DNA of 64,000 bases from CPC320 sp002336405 (GTDB lineage Bacteria; Pseudomonadota; Alphaproteobacteria; Rhodobacterales; Rhodobacteraceae), in the NCBI GenBank assembly GCA_949372595.1, contig CASIAN010000009.1, positions 62,001-126,000 on the forward strand. Reading direction: 5' to 3'. Each line of letters starts with the position of its first letter. Positions within the stretch are counted from its first letter, which is position 1. Positions 52,264 through 60,880 of the stretch are shown here, piece by piece. The position numbers and the translations under genes are program-made. A model generated the notes under the pieces. It ran no database searches. It was given only the letters and a program-made list of their open reading frames with translations, and had not been told where the DNA came from.

Positions 52264-53559
52264 TCATGCGCCAACCGCCTGTAAGTATTGACGGGGCGGT
52301 GCGGTTCCGGCGGCAAGGGCCTCATACGGATCATGATGAGACAGCATCATATCCACCACTGCGCGAATAATTTGTCGCCGTGCTTTTCGGGAATAAAAGC
52401 CACCTGCGATTTGTGACGTTTCCAGCAGATAGCGCCGGAACATATGATATGCTTGAGTGTCGGGGCGGCGTGGGGCGGCAAAAAAATCGCTTATTTCTTG
52501 TGAAGACGTAAACTCAGGCTTTGCATAGACGGCGTCGCCAAACAATTTCAGCGGTATGCCGCGCCACAAAGCCTGCTGTCCGGCGGTTGAATTGACGGTC
52601 ACGGCACTGCGAGCCTGTCGTAAAATTTTTGCCAGCTTGCCGCCTTCAATATAGCGTAGGCGGTCTATGATCTGGTGCTTTTCGGCCAGATTTTTTAGCG
52701 TGGCCGAAAGGTCTTTGCCATTCTGTTCCAGTGGATGCGCTTTAACCACCAGTTGATGATGCCCGGGTGCCCCTTGTGCAAAGCCGCACAGCACTTGATC
52801 GAGAAACTCGGTATTATTGGCGAAGGGGGAATGCGCTTGCAGCGCGCTGTCATGTTGCAATTGCAGCAAAACCAAATGATAGGGAACGCCAGAGGCTTGT
52901 ATTTGCAGGGTTGCCAACCCGCGGCGGACAAAGCTCAGGGGCATCCAGAACAGTTTGCGCAGATTTTGCCTGAACTCATCCTGAACCCGATGCGGGCGGT
53001 GATGTTGAAACTTTGGATAGGCCTGATTGAGAAACAGCACGAAGAAATGATACAGTGCCCCATAAAATATATGGTGTCGCATCTCACCCCAGTGGGCGGG
53101 GGCTGCGGGTTCATCAAGTGAGCCGGTCTGAAGCGCCTCGGACATATCCGAGAGCCCCATGCCCATGAGTTTGGAATGCCCGTTGCAGCCGTCTCGCTCA
53201 TAGGTCACCCAATAGGGCCGCAAATAACCCTCTTCAAAGACATGCACCCGCAGGTTCAACTGTCGGGCTTTTTGGATCGCAAGGGCATGGATGGGTCTTG
53301 TGTCCCCATACAAAACGAGGTCGGTGACAGATTTTTCACGTATGAGATTGCCAAACGTCTCTGGCCAGTCGCGGATGTCTTCGCGATAGGGGCAATAGCG
53401 GTCAGGCCGAGACCAGAAAACCTGGTCGCCGGCATTAAAACCGACGCGCCAAATCTCGGCGCCGGTGTGGGATAGCATTTTGGCCAAAAGGTTAAAAAAC
53501 GGTCCGTGTGGACCCTGAAGAAACATAAATACGCGTTTGGCGGAGGGGATATTGCTCAC
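52264..53559 (-). CDS. kpsS: Capsule Kdo transferase KpsS
   Basis: KpsS adds the first beta-Kdo to the phosphatidylglycerol terminus that anchors the capsule. 431 residues. FLQGPHGPFF near the N-terminus, VLYGDTRPIH, VHVFEEGYLRPYWVTYER, VVKAHPLE and TVNSTAGQQALWRGIPLKL are typical of the KpsS/KpsC superfamily. The start is GTG 53559, with an internal Met at residue 12 as an alternative. First gene of the three-gene capsule block; its 5' end faces ribE (122 bp to the ribE start). Confidence 0.93.
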   Translation of the reverse strand: MSNIPSAKRVFMFLQGPHGPFFNLLAKMLSHTGAEIWRVGFNAGDQVFWSRPDRYCPYREDIRDWPETFGNLIREKSVTDLVLYGDTRPIHALAIQKARQLNLRVHVFEEGYLRPYWVTYERDGCNGHSKLMGMGLSDMSEALQTGSLDEPAAPAHWGEMRHHIFYGALYHFFVLFLNQAYPKFQHHRPHRVQDEFRQNLRKLFWMPLSFVRRGLATLQIQASGVPYHLVLLQLQHDSALQAHSPFANNTEFLDQVLCGFAQGAPGHHQLVVKAHPLEQNGKDLSATLKNLAEKHQIIDRLRYIEGGKLAKILRQARSAVTVNSTAGQQALWRGIPLKLFGDAVYAKPEFTSSQEISDFFAAPRRPDTQAYHMFRRYLLETSQIAGGFYSRKARRQIIRAVVDMMLSHHDPYEALAAGTAPPRQYLQAVGA

Positions 53560-53680
53560 CAGTTAAAAATACCTCATATATGGTTAAACCAAAGACTATA
53601 ATTTTGACCGCAATGTGGCGAGAATATGGCATTCTTATGGGATTTATTGTGTCAGAGACACCAGCGAAGGGGACGAGGGC

Positions 53681-54268
53681 GTGTTTACCGGAATTATCAC
53701 TGATATCGGGCGAGTAATGCAGTTGGAACAGCGTGGTGATTTGCGCGCGACGATCCAGACTGGATATGATACCGGCTCGATCGATATTGGAGCATCGATT
53801 GCCTGTGATGGTGTTTGCCTCACGGTCATTGCGTTAAGTCGTGACAGTTTTGACGTCGAAATCAGTGCCGAGACCGTGTCCAAGACCAGCGTTGCGGGGT
53901 GGACCGATGGCAGCCGGTTAAATCTGGAACGGGCATTGAAGGTTGGGGATGAACTGGGCGGTCATATTGTGTCAGGTCATGTCGACGGGGTCGCCAAAGT
54001 GACGCTTGTGCAAGATGAGGGCGACAGCACACGCGTGCTGTTGCAGGTGCCCGAGGCGTTGGCGCGCTTTGTTGCTCCCAAAGGCTCGGTGGCGCTAAAC
54101 GGGACCTCGCTGACGGTCAATGAGGTCAACGGAACCACTTTTGGTGTCAATTTTATCCCGCATACAAAAACGGTGACCACTTGGGGTGACGTGTCCCAGG
54201 GGGATGACGTCAATCTCGAGATAGATACATTGGCCCGCTATGTGGCACGACTGCGCGAATTTGACTGA
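53681..54268 (+). CDS. ribE: Riboflavin synthase alpha subunit
   Basis: Dismutates two 6,7-dimethyl-8-ribityllumazines to riboflavin. 195 residues with two lumazine-binding repeats. Each has its GxxxxxDGVCLTV or GTSLTVN strand, and the pair HIVSGHVDGV lies in the second repeat. The protein begins VFTGII, so GTG 53681 with GAGGG before it is the start; the longer frame has no homology. ribD lies upstream beyond the capsule genes. No ribB or ribH follows; the next 460 bp are non-coding. Confidence 0.96.
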   Translation: MFTGIITDIGRVMQLEQRGDLRATIQTGYDTGSIDIGASIACDGVCLTVIALSRDSFDVEISAETVSKTSVAGWTDGSRLNLERALKVGDELGGHIVSGHVDGVAKVTLVQDEGDSTRVLLQVPEALARFVAPKGSVALNGTSLTVNEVNGTTFGVNFIPHTKTVTTWGDVSQGDDVNLEIDTLARYVARLREFD

Positions 54269-54734
54269 CACAGCGTCGATGAGCGCCGTTTTACCGGGTG
54301 TTTGGTGGAATGGTGATTTCATTTCGTATGCCCGGCGCGAAGGCGTCGCCCGAGCATTTATCCGGTATTACCCAAGCTTTAATTGCGCGAGCTGACAAGA
54401 AAAAGGAGCGATGAAACCTATCAGGGTCGTTGTGGTAACGACTTTATGAACTCTGTCGCAGCATGTAGGCTTATTTCTAAATGCAGGTGAACCCGAAATT
54501 TAAACGAAGCCAACTACAAAGGTTCAATTGGTCGGTCACAAAATCAAAAAGGCCAGAGAAGCCGTCTATAAAGCCTGTCCTGATAGCCGTGCGTATGTAT
54601 GATTGCCAAAGTATTAAGATTGTAAGTCAATCGCTGCCTTTCCATTTGGGATCGTAACAACTGGAATGTTTGGGCTTAGGTTTATTATTCTCTGTTTCAA
54701 AAATGGTGCAGTTTGTTTTTCAAAATTCCAGATG
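54269..54734. other. Non-coding stretch between ribE and the kinase pseudogene
   Basis: About 466 bp with no supported gene. AAGGAG at about 54401 precedes an ATG at 54410 that opens a minigene of only 12 codons. It contains a GTCGTT/AACGAC hairpin and may be the 5' end of a lost gene. ribB and ribH, expected after ribE in related genomes, are absent. Confidence 0.5.
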
Positions 54735-55105
54735 TAGGATAAAACTCTCGGTCAGGTGGTTTTTCTGGACAATGGTCAGGCCTGCCGGTGCGCGTGCGTC
54801 CACAGGTAAAAACAGCCTCTTTCCCAGACCCCAGAAATACCGCTATCTAGGCATTCGAACCCAGATGGTCAGGTCCGCTTTTGGAAACCTATATCGGCGG
54901 TTGATGAACCCGTACCATATTGAATCCATCGGTCCTGAGTGACCATTTCCTTAACAATTTTCTTATGTTCCGCCTTGTCGCGTCGTTGCCATCCTGAGTT
55001 CCACCTTGCGCGTCCGTCGAGCGATTGATCGGGAAAATTGTATCGCTTAGCCAAAGTCAGGGCCAATGTGGTCTCCCCCCCCCGTGAACAGCCAACAACC
55101 AGCAC
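54735..55105 (-). pseudogene. P-loop kinase-like gene (topology-modulation/FlaR type), decayed
   Basis: The N-terminal part reads VVGCSRGGETTLALTLAKRYNFP, a P-loop where GGK is expected: the Walker A Lys is Glu here. It continues SLDGRARWNSGWQRRDKAEHKKI and TQDRWIQYGTG. After STADI the frame shifts: the continuation TIWVRMPR lies in another frame and then meets TAG where a Trp is expected, followed by YFWGLGKRLF. The family is small adenylate-kinase-like proteins annotated as DNA topology modulation protein. A run of nine C (55075-55083) encodes the altered P-loop and is a likely slippage site. Non-functional. Confidence 0.78.
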
Positions 55106-55176
55106 GTGACGCGCATATTAAAGTATGTTTTTTGCGTGGGATATTGAAATATCTCTCACGTGGAAAACTCCGTGGG

Positions 55177-55938
55177 TTATTCGGCCTGCCGGCGCAGGGC
55201 GGGCAGGCCGATCCCTGTGGCCTCAAACCCGCCATCACAGGCAATCAGCTGGCCGGTGACAAAACTGGCTTTTTCGGACGCCAGAAAGCTGATCACCTCG
55301 GCAATCTCGTCTTCGCTCCCATAGCGGTTTAGCGGAATGGCATCGTGATAGGCGGCGATAATCTCGTCGCTGTGCACTGCCATTGCCAGCTTGGTGCGGA
55401 CTGGGCCAGGGGCAACACAATTGGCACGAATTCCAAACTCGCCCAATTCTACCGCTTGTTGTTGGGTCAGATGGATAACGGCCGCCTTCGAGGTGCCGTA
55501 AGCCACGCGCAGCGTCGAGGCGCGCAGTCCCGAGATCGAGGCAATATTAACGATGGCGCCGCGGCTGGACTTTAACGCGGGCAGCAGGGCTTGCGAACAC
55601 AGAAAAACCCCATCGAGGTTGGTTTCCATCACCCGCCGCCAGCGTTGAAAATCTGTGTCCTCAAGGGGGCCAAAATCTGCCACACCGGCGTTGTTGATCA
55701 AAACATCAACCCGCCCCAGTTTTGCGGTCATCTCTGCGGCCATCTGATCGACCTGATCGGGTTGCGACACATCGCACAGACAGGGCAGGGACCCGGGCAA
55801 GGCGTCAGCTGCCTCGGCAAGGGCGTCCGCGTCGCGGTCGATTAATGCCACCCTGAGGCCCTGAGCCTGCAGAATACGGGCGGTGGCTTGTCCTATTCCC
55901 CGGGCGGCGCCGGTGACGATAGCGGTTCTCGTTGGCAT
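55177..55938 (-). CDS. SDR family oxidoreductase
   Basis: 253 residues, classical short-chain dehydrogenase. Cofactor motif TGAARGIGQA (about 9-18), DVSQPDQV with Asp after the fourth strand, NNAGVADFG, the catalytic Ser in ASISGL, YGTSK (Tyr and Lys) and APGPVRT are complete. The Asp after the second strand (LIDRDADAL) suggests NAD preference. ATG 55938 has GAGGA about 6 nt upstream. Substrate unknown; sugar or polyol and 3-oxoacyl reductions are both possible. Stands alone between a pseudogene and metF. Confidence 0.92.
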   Translation of the reverse strand: MPTRTAIVTGAARGIGQATARILQAQGLRVALIDRDADALAEAADALPGSLPCLCDVSQPDQVDQMAAEMTAKLGRVDVLINNAGVADFGPLEDTDFQRWRRVMETNLDGVFLCSQALLPALKSSRGAIVNIASISGLRASTLRVAYGTSKAAVIHLTQQQAVELGEFGIRANCVAPGPVRTKLAMAVHSDEIIAAYHDAIPLNRYGSEDEIAEVISFLASEKASFVTGQLIACDGGFEATGIGLPALRRQAE

Positions 55939-56152
55939 GACAGTCCTCAAGTTGTTGTCTTGTTTAAATAACTTAAAGATTTGCGCCAAATAGAAAAGCC
56001 CCAACGGATTTTACGCTAGATTTTTGTTGCCTGTGCCAGAACCACACGTGCTTTTCAATGTAGATGCGGCGAGGATAGCGGGCAGTGCCAAGCCTGACGC
56101 TTGACGCCGGGCCCGCAATGCAGCGAAACAGATTCCCGTAAAGGCGCATTAA

Positions 56153-57019
56153 TCAGGCGATTTTTTCCAGTTTGACCGCAGCTGTAATACCCAACGCATG
56201 GCATATGTCGCGGGTCAAGTCGGGGCGGTTCAGCGTGTAGAAATGCAATGCATCAACGCCTTCATCAATCAATTGCGAGCACAATTCGGTACAGACTGCG
56301 GTGGCCAAGAGATCTTCGCGGTCGTCACGCTCGGCCTTTGAGAAAGCGTCGGTCAGCCAATTTGGAACCTTGGCGTTACAGGCTTTGGCAAAACGCCGTG
56401 TACCCTGCCAGTTTTCGATCGGCAAAATGCCCGGGGTGATCGGGACCTTTATCCCCGCTTTGTCGCAGGCATCGCGAAACCGTAAAAAGGTTTCGGCCTC
56501 AAAAAAGAATTGTGTCAGTGCTTCGCTTGCGCCGGCATCGATCTTGCGTTTCAGAAAATCGATATCTGTGCTTGTGCTTTCGGCTTCTGGATGGCCTTCG
56601 GGATAAGCGGCAACGCGCAGGGTGAAGTCACCGCTTTGTGCCAAAGCTGAAATTAACTCAAGCGAACTTTGAAACCCCTCAGGGTGTGGCGTAAAGCTGC
56701 CTTCGCCTTTTGGTGGGTCACCGCGCAATGCAACAATGTCTGAAATTCCCGCCGCCGCAAACGATTGGGCAACCGCCAATGTCTCTTTCCGGCTGGAATT
56801 GACACACGTCAGATGGGCCGCAACCCGCAAACCGGAGGATTTGTGTAAAGCGCTGACCGCATCGCGGGTAAGGTCTCGGGTGGTGCCACCAGCCCCATAT
56901 GTCACCGAGATGAACCGCGGCTCTAAAGGCGCCAGTACTTGTACTGTATCCCAAAGCCGGAACGAAGCCTCTAGGTTTTTGGGTGGGAAAAATTCAAACG
57001 AAATCTCTAGCGGGGTCAT
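56153..57019 (-). CDS. metF: 5,10-methylenetetrahydrofolate reductase
   Basis: Reduces methylene-THF to methyl-THF for methionine synthesis, using FAD. About 288 residues. SFEFFPPKNLEASF at the N-terminus (catalytic Glu), FISVTYGAGGTTRDLT, AHLTCVNSSRKET, IVALRGDPPKGE and TQFFFEAETFLRF are typical. ATG 57019 starts close to the family N-terminus; a GTG 13 codons upstream is in frame. It is divergent from metR, with a palindrome between them, the classic arrangement for MetR control. Confidence 0.96.
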   Translation of the reverse strand: MTPLEISFEFFPPKNLEASFRLWDTVQVLAPLEPRFISVTYGAGGTTRDLTRDAVSALHKSSGLRVAAHLTCVNSSRKETLAVAQSFAAAGISDIVALRGDPPKGEGSFTPHPEGFQSSLELISALAQSGDFTLRVAAYPEGHPEAESTSTDIDFLKRKIDAGASEALTQFFFEAETFLRFRDACDKAGIKVPITPGILPIENWQGTRRFAKACNAKVPNWLTDAFSKAERDDREDLLATAVCTELCSQLIDEGVDALHFYTLNRPDLTRDICHALGITAAVKLEKIA

Positions 57020-57067
57020 TGGTAGATCCAATTGTAAAGGGTCTGCCACTTGTGCCACAGATGGTTA

Positions 57068-57084
57068 TATGAGACAAACTCATA
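57068..57084. promoter_or_regulatory. MetR-like operator between metF and metR
   Basis: TATGAG (57068-57073) and CTCATA (57079-57084) are a perfect inverted repeat with a 5-nt spacer. The core TGAG-N5-CTCA has the geometry of the E. coli MetR site TGAA-N5-TTCA. It lies 49 bp from the metF start and 27 bp from the metR start. TTCA-N9-TGAA at about 57087-57103 may be a second half-site pair. Confidence 0.6.
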
Positions 57085-57110
57085 AATTTCAACAAGGTTA
57101 TGAATTTGAT

Positions 57111-58022
57111 ATGAAGATGCATCTCGAGTTTCGGCATTTGCGCACAGTTAAGACCATCCATGAAGCTGGGGGATTGGCCAAGGCTGCGGATATATTAAAT
57201 ATTACCCAGTCAGCATTAAGCCATCAAATCAAAGGTCTGGAGGCCCAGGCTGGTGTTGCTTTATTCTTGCGGCGCATCAAGCCTATGCGTTTAACGCCAG
57301 CCGGTTTAAGGCTTTTGCGGCTGGCCGAAAAGATATTGCCTGAGATCGATGCGGTGCAGACCGAGTTTTCAGGCCTGCGCGAGGGCCGTGCCGGGCGTTT
57401 GCATATCGCGATCGAATGCCACGCTTGTTTCGAATGGCTGTTGCCTGTGCTTGAGACGTTTCGCAAGCTCTGGCCCGAGGTTGATGTCGATATCCGTCCG
57501 GGGCTGGCTTTTGACGCGCTGCCAGCGCTGCAAAAGGAAGAGGTCGATGTGGTTATCTCGTCAGATCCAGAAAATCTGGCGGACGTAGAATTCATCCCGT
57601 TGTTTGACTATGCGCCAGTTTTTGTGGCCTCAAGCAAACATCCTCTGGCCTTGAAAGACTTTATAGAGGCGCAAGACTTTCGCGGTGAGACATTGATCAC
57701 CTATCCCGTCGAACGGGCGCGTTTGGATGTTTTCAGCCAGTTGCTGACCCCCGCCAAAGTCGAACCCGCCGGATTGCGACAGGTCGAATTAACAGCAGTG
57801 ATCTTGATGTTGGTCGCCTCCAACCGTGGGGTTGCTGTCTTGCCGGACTGGGTGGTGCGCGAGGTGAAATATAGTTCGGATTACACCACTCGCCCTCTGA
57901 CGCAGACAGGCATAACGCGCACGCTTTATGCAGCGACCCGCCGTGAAGACCTCACGAAAAAATACATCAAAGACCTCATCCACCTGGCAGGTGAAGAAGC
58001 AAAAAACCTTCAACTGGCTTGA
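57111..58022 (+). CDS. metR: LysR-family regulator MetR
   Basis: 303 residues. The N-terminal winged HTH reads LEFRHLRTVKTIHEAGG and KAADILNITQSALSHQIKGLE (overview of about residues 4-50). The effector domain starts RLHIAIECHACFEWLLPVL, closely like MetR, which senses homocysteine. I chose ATG 57111; an ATG at 57069 in frame would place the palindrome inside the gene. Divergent from metF, its predicted target. Ligand by homology only. Confidence 0.92.
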   Translation: MKMHLEFRHLRTVKTIHEAGGLAKAADILNITQSALSHQIKGLEAQAGVALFLRRIKPMRLTPAGLRLLRLAEKILPEIDAVQTEFSGLREGRAGRLHIAIECHACFEWLLPVLETFRKLWPEVDVDIRPGLAFDALPALQKEEVDVVISSDPENLADVEFIPLFDYAPVFVASSKHPLALKDFIEAQDFRGETLITYPVERARLDVFSQLLTPAKVEPAGLRQVELTAVILMLVASNRGVAVLPDWVVREVKYSSDYTTRPLTQTGITRTLYAATRREDLTKKYIKDLIHLAGEEAKNLQLA

Positions 58023-58054
58023 AATCCATCCATTAAATTTGTCAGATACGGACC

Positions 58055-58261
58055 CTATAGCGCTTTCAAATCACCCGCCATTTGTCGGCCATCACGGCCG
58101 TCTTGCAGTTCATAGCTGACCTTTTGGTTGTCAGCCAATCCGGTCAGGCCAGAGCGCTCCACAGCAGAAATATGAACAAATACATCGCTGCCACCAGTTT
58201 CCGGTGCGATGAAACCAAAGCCTTTAGTCGTGTTAAACCATTTCACGGTGCCAGTGGGCAT
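58055..58261 (-). CDS. Cold-shock protein
   Basis: 68 residues, single cold-shock domain binding single-stranded RNA/DNA. RNP1 KGFGFI (13-18) and RNP2 VFVHIS (27-32) are present, with VKWFN before them. GGGGAG lies 8-9 nt upstream of the ATG. The gene has a long AT-rich upstream region on its own strand, as is usual for cold-inducible csp genes. It ends 33 bp after the convergent metR stop. Confidence 0.97.
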   Translation of the reverse strand: MPTGTVKWFNTTKGFGFIAPETGGSDVFVHISAVERSGLTGLADNQKVSYELQDGRDGRQMAGDLKAL

Positions 58262-58642
58262 GTGTCCGTGTCTCCCCTTTGTTGCGCTGCTGCTGAAACG
58301 CTGCAGCTTTTGTAAGGGTGCAATGAGATCAAAAATATTGATCGCTTTATTCTTGCCCCTCGTAATGTGGCGATGATTGCATGGCTCTTGTAAAAATCAA
58401 GTAAAACTCCAACTGATTTACTTATAGGTGAAATATTTTGTAACATATTCGCGTTAAACAAGTATTTTTTGCAAAATTTGTTGTAGAAAACCCGTAAGGT
58501 CTTGGCAGAAAAACTAAATCGGCGTGTCAATGTGGGCAAGATGGCGCCAAGCGCATAATCTAGCGGTATACAGTGAGCTGATTCGAGACGATGCCTTGGG
58601 CTGTGTGGGCGGCGCGATGTTTGCTTGTTGGCATGGCGCAGG
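58262..58642. other. Leader region of the cold-shock gene
   Basis: About 381 bp between the DoxX gene end and the csp start. It is AT-rich and contains AAGTAAA (58399-58405) / TTTACTT (58417-58423), a 7-bp inverted repeat that could fold in the csp leader. No gene is supported. Confidence 0.5.
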
Positions 58643-59182
58643 CTATTTATACCCAAATATTCGGTCCAGTGACAAGATGCCCCCGCCTTTGAGAACCAGG
58701 ACCAGTAAGGTGAAAATCCAAAAAGCCCGTTGATCAAGGATGAGACCATCCGGCAGCTTGTCGAACCATGCACCCAGTGTGGCTGGCTGTGTGATCCCGC
58801 CATGACCATAAAGATCAGTCAGGCTTTGGAATGTGATAAATCCGATCATGCCCAAGGCGGCGAAGCGCGTAACCAACCCCAAAACGATCAACGCGGGCAA
58901 GATGAATTCTGCCCATGTCCCGACCAGCACCACAATGCGGTGCCATGTGTTCAATTGGTCCGGATCATAATTGACCAGTTCCATAGCTCTGGGCAGAATC
59001 TGGATATATGCACCGGCCGCAGGGGATAAAAAGCCGAACAATCCCGGCCCGAGTTTTGTTACACCTGCGGTCCAGAAATAGATCAAAAGACTGGTTGCAA
59101 ACACACCGCGCGCCAGCAGGGGTAACAGCGGCAACAGTGCCTCAGTCGTAGAAAAAATTGTGTTATGTACATGTTTAAACAT
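58643..59182 (-). CDS. bufD: DoxX-family membrane protein of the bufferin cluster
   Basis: 179 residues with four membrane helices: ALLPLLPLLARGVFATSLLIYFW, IVVLVGTWAEFILPALIVLGLV, LGMIGFITFQSLTDLYG and IFTLLVLVLKGGGIL. GTWAEFILPALI and the Gly/His-rich loop YGHGGI are usual in DoxX proteins. It overlaps the end of the DUF2063 gene by 8 bp, so it is the fourth gene of the cluster. In bufferin-type clusters DoxX proteins accompany the modifying enzymes; a quinone-linked or redox role in the membrane is proposed, not proven. Confidence 0.88.
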   Translation of the reverse strand: MFKHVHNTIFSTTEALLPLLPLLARGVFATSLLIYFWTAGVTKLGPGLFGFLSPAAGAYIQILPRAMELVNYDPDQLNTWHRIVVLVGTWAEFILPALIVLGLVTRFAALGMIGFITFQSLTDLYGHGGITQPATLGAWFDKLPDGLILDQRAFWIFTLLVLVLKGGGILSLDRIFGYK

Positions 59183-59957
59183 TTTCCTGCTGTCTTCTTT
59201 CGCGGCTATTCGGTCTTATTTCTATCAGCACATTTTGGGTCAGAAATATGGTCAATACGGCGGCCAGATCAAAATCTGTATGGTCGTCTTGCGCAGCGCT
59301 GACCGCATCAAAAAAATTCATTTTTTGCTTTAGGCTTTCGAAAAAAATGGCCCCACCTGGCGGTAATAAAACTGGGTAGGGGTCAAAGTTGGGGCGCACC
59401 ACCAACACATCCTGTGCCTGCACCGGTGGTTTGGGCGCATTAGGCGCGGTATTATAGTTCCAGATGCCATAGATCGGCCAGGCCGAGCTAATCAAGAACG
59501 CACAAGGCGACATTTTAAGCTCGGCGGCATTCAATTGCTCCGGTGACAGAGCATCAATCTCAGACGGATGCACCGACTTGGCGTCGGCTGCGTGATACGA
59601 GCGGCGTAACGCAAACTCAAGGCGTGCGGTATCGGCAAGATAGGGCAGGTGCTCTAGCGGCTTAAAATCTTTTAAAAAGGCTGGGAAATTGTCACCATAT
59701 TGATTGATGACAGGGCTTGCTGGCGGATGTTGGCGCACGAACAGACCGGCGATATTTTTGAAGTTCTGCTCACCCAAAAGTTTGGAAATGACTGGAAATC
59801 CAGTTTGTAATGCCTTGATTAAACTGTCCATGACATTGTTGCGATAGACTGAAAACCGCCGATTGGCCACTTTGCCGCAGCCATTGGTCAAACCGGCAGG
59901 CACCGGGCTTTGTAGTGACAATATGGCAGTGGAAAAGATCTGTTGATCTTGGCTCAT
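59175..59957 (-). CDS. bufC: DUF2063 partner protein of the bufferin cluster
   Basis: 260 residues. The N-terminal DUF2063 domain includes NRRFSVYRNNVMDSLIKALQTGFPVISKLLG and FVRQHPPASPVINQYGDNFPAFL (about 30-95), followed by a beta-rich half (SAWPIYGIWN; VLVVRPNFDPYPVLLPPGGAIFF). Such proteins form a complex with the DUF692 enzyme and are thought to bring in the precursor. ATG 59957 overlaps the bufB stop (ATGA), and its own stop overlaps bufD by 8 bp, so all three genes are translationally coupled. Confidence 0.9.
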   Translation of the reverse strand: MSQDQQIFSTAILSLQSPVPAGLTNGCGKVANRRFSVYRNNVMDSLIKALQTGFPVISKLLGEQNFKNIAGLFVRQHPPASPVINQYGDNFPAFLKDFKPLEHLPYLADTARLEFALRRSYHAADAKSVHPSEIDALSPEQLNAAELKMSPCAFLISSAWPIYGIWNYNTAPNAPKPPVQAQDVLVVRPNFDPYPVLLPPGGAIFFESLKQKMNFFDAVSAAQDDHTDFDLAAVLTIFLTQNVLIEIRPNSRERRQQENV

Positions 59958-60811
59958 ACCAAAACAGGGCTCAATGCATTCGCCGCCCGGTTGGCTTCGG
60001 CAGCCAGCAACGACCAATCAGGGACATCGGTATCCCATTCAACCAGCACCGGTCGTGGACCTGCGGATGCCAACACATAATCTAACAGAGCCCACACCGG
60101 ATCCGCGACGGGGCACCCATGGCTGTCAATCAACAGAGGCTCGCCATCTTCGTCGGCTTGTTCGTCATGGCCGCCGATGTGAATTTCTGCCACGTGAGCC
60201 AGAGGCAGCTGATTGATATAGGTCTGGGGATTAAAGCTCAAATTGGTGGCTGAAATGAAAACATTATTGACATCCAGCAGCAGCCCGCAGCCACTTTGCT
60301 TCGTGATTTGGGTCAAAAACTCTGGTTCGCTCAATGTGCTATCCTCAAAAGCAAGATAGCTGGAAGGGTTTTCTAATAGCATTTGGTAGCCCAGTGCGTT
60401 CTGGACTTGATCAATGTGATCGACGATGCGGGTCAGACTGGACTCGGTGTAGGGCAGCGGCAAAAGATCATTGAGGAACTGATTGTCATGGCTGGACCAG
60501 GCGAGGTGTTCTGAAAAACTTGCGGGTTGCAGCCAGTCACACAAGCCTTTTAGGCGCAGCAGATGTGCCGTATCCAAGGGCCCTTCGCCACCAATGGACA
60601 ACCCAACGCCATGTACCGAAATTGCAAACCGTTCTGCAAGGTGGTGCAATTGCGCCAGAGGTCTGCCACCAGCGCCCATATAATTCTCGGCATGAATTTC
60701 CAACCATTCCACTGGTGCTGGTTCTTTCATAATATTATTGAAATGCTGAGGTTTATATCCCACGCCAGGAGCGCAGGGCAGGGCTGTAAAGTGAGGGGAA
60801 TGATCAAACAT
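59954..60811 (-). CDS. bufB: DUF692 / MNIO multinuclear iron oxidase of the bufferin cluster
   Basis: MNIO enzymes use two or three iron ions and O2 to rewrite Cys residues of a precursor peptide; in bufferin systems they are reported to form thiooxazoles. About 285 residues, TIM-barrel. Candidate metal ligands and conserved motifs are intact: EIHAENY (38-44), SVHGVG with His67, SEHLAW (100-105), LLENPSS with Glu147, LDVNN with Asp180, EIHIGGH (209-215), DSHG (229-232) and VEWD (257-260). I chose ATG 60811 because AAGGA lies 7 nt upstream; an ATG two codons earlier is also possible. It follows the precursor gene by 69 bp. Confidence 0.95.
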   Translation of the reverse strand: MFDHSPHFTALPCAPGVGYKPQHFNNIMKEPAPVEWLEIHAENYMGAGGRPLAQLHHLAERFAISVHGVGLSIGGEGPLDTAHLLRLKGLCDWLQPASFSEHLAWSSHDNQFLNDLLPLPYTESSLTRIVDHIDQVQNALGYQMLLENPSSYLAFEDSTLSEPEFLTQITKQSGCGLLLDVNNVFISATNLSFNPQTYINQLPLAHVAEIHIGGHDEQADEDGEPLLIDSHGCPVADPVWALLDYVLASAGPRPVLVEWDTDVPDWSLLAAEANRAANALSPVLV

Positions 60812-60880
60812 GCGCATGTCCTTGTATTGGAGTTGCTTGCCCTCCTCGCTTGTGAGGCACAGGAGGATAAGCAGGTCTAC

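Noticed and set aside
54410..54448. AAGGAG followed by a 12-codon minigene with a hairpin
   Set aside because: Looks like a leader peptide, but no gene follows on the plus strand; kept only as a note in the gap description.
54845..54860. TTCGAACCC-like tRNA T-loop
   Set aside because: It lies in the kinase pseudogene and no cloverleaf could be built around it.
57019..57111. SAM riboswitch upstream of metF
   Set aside because: Only 91 bp separate the divergent starts and no SAM-I or SAM-II core is visible; a MetR palindrome explains the region better.
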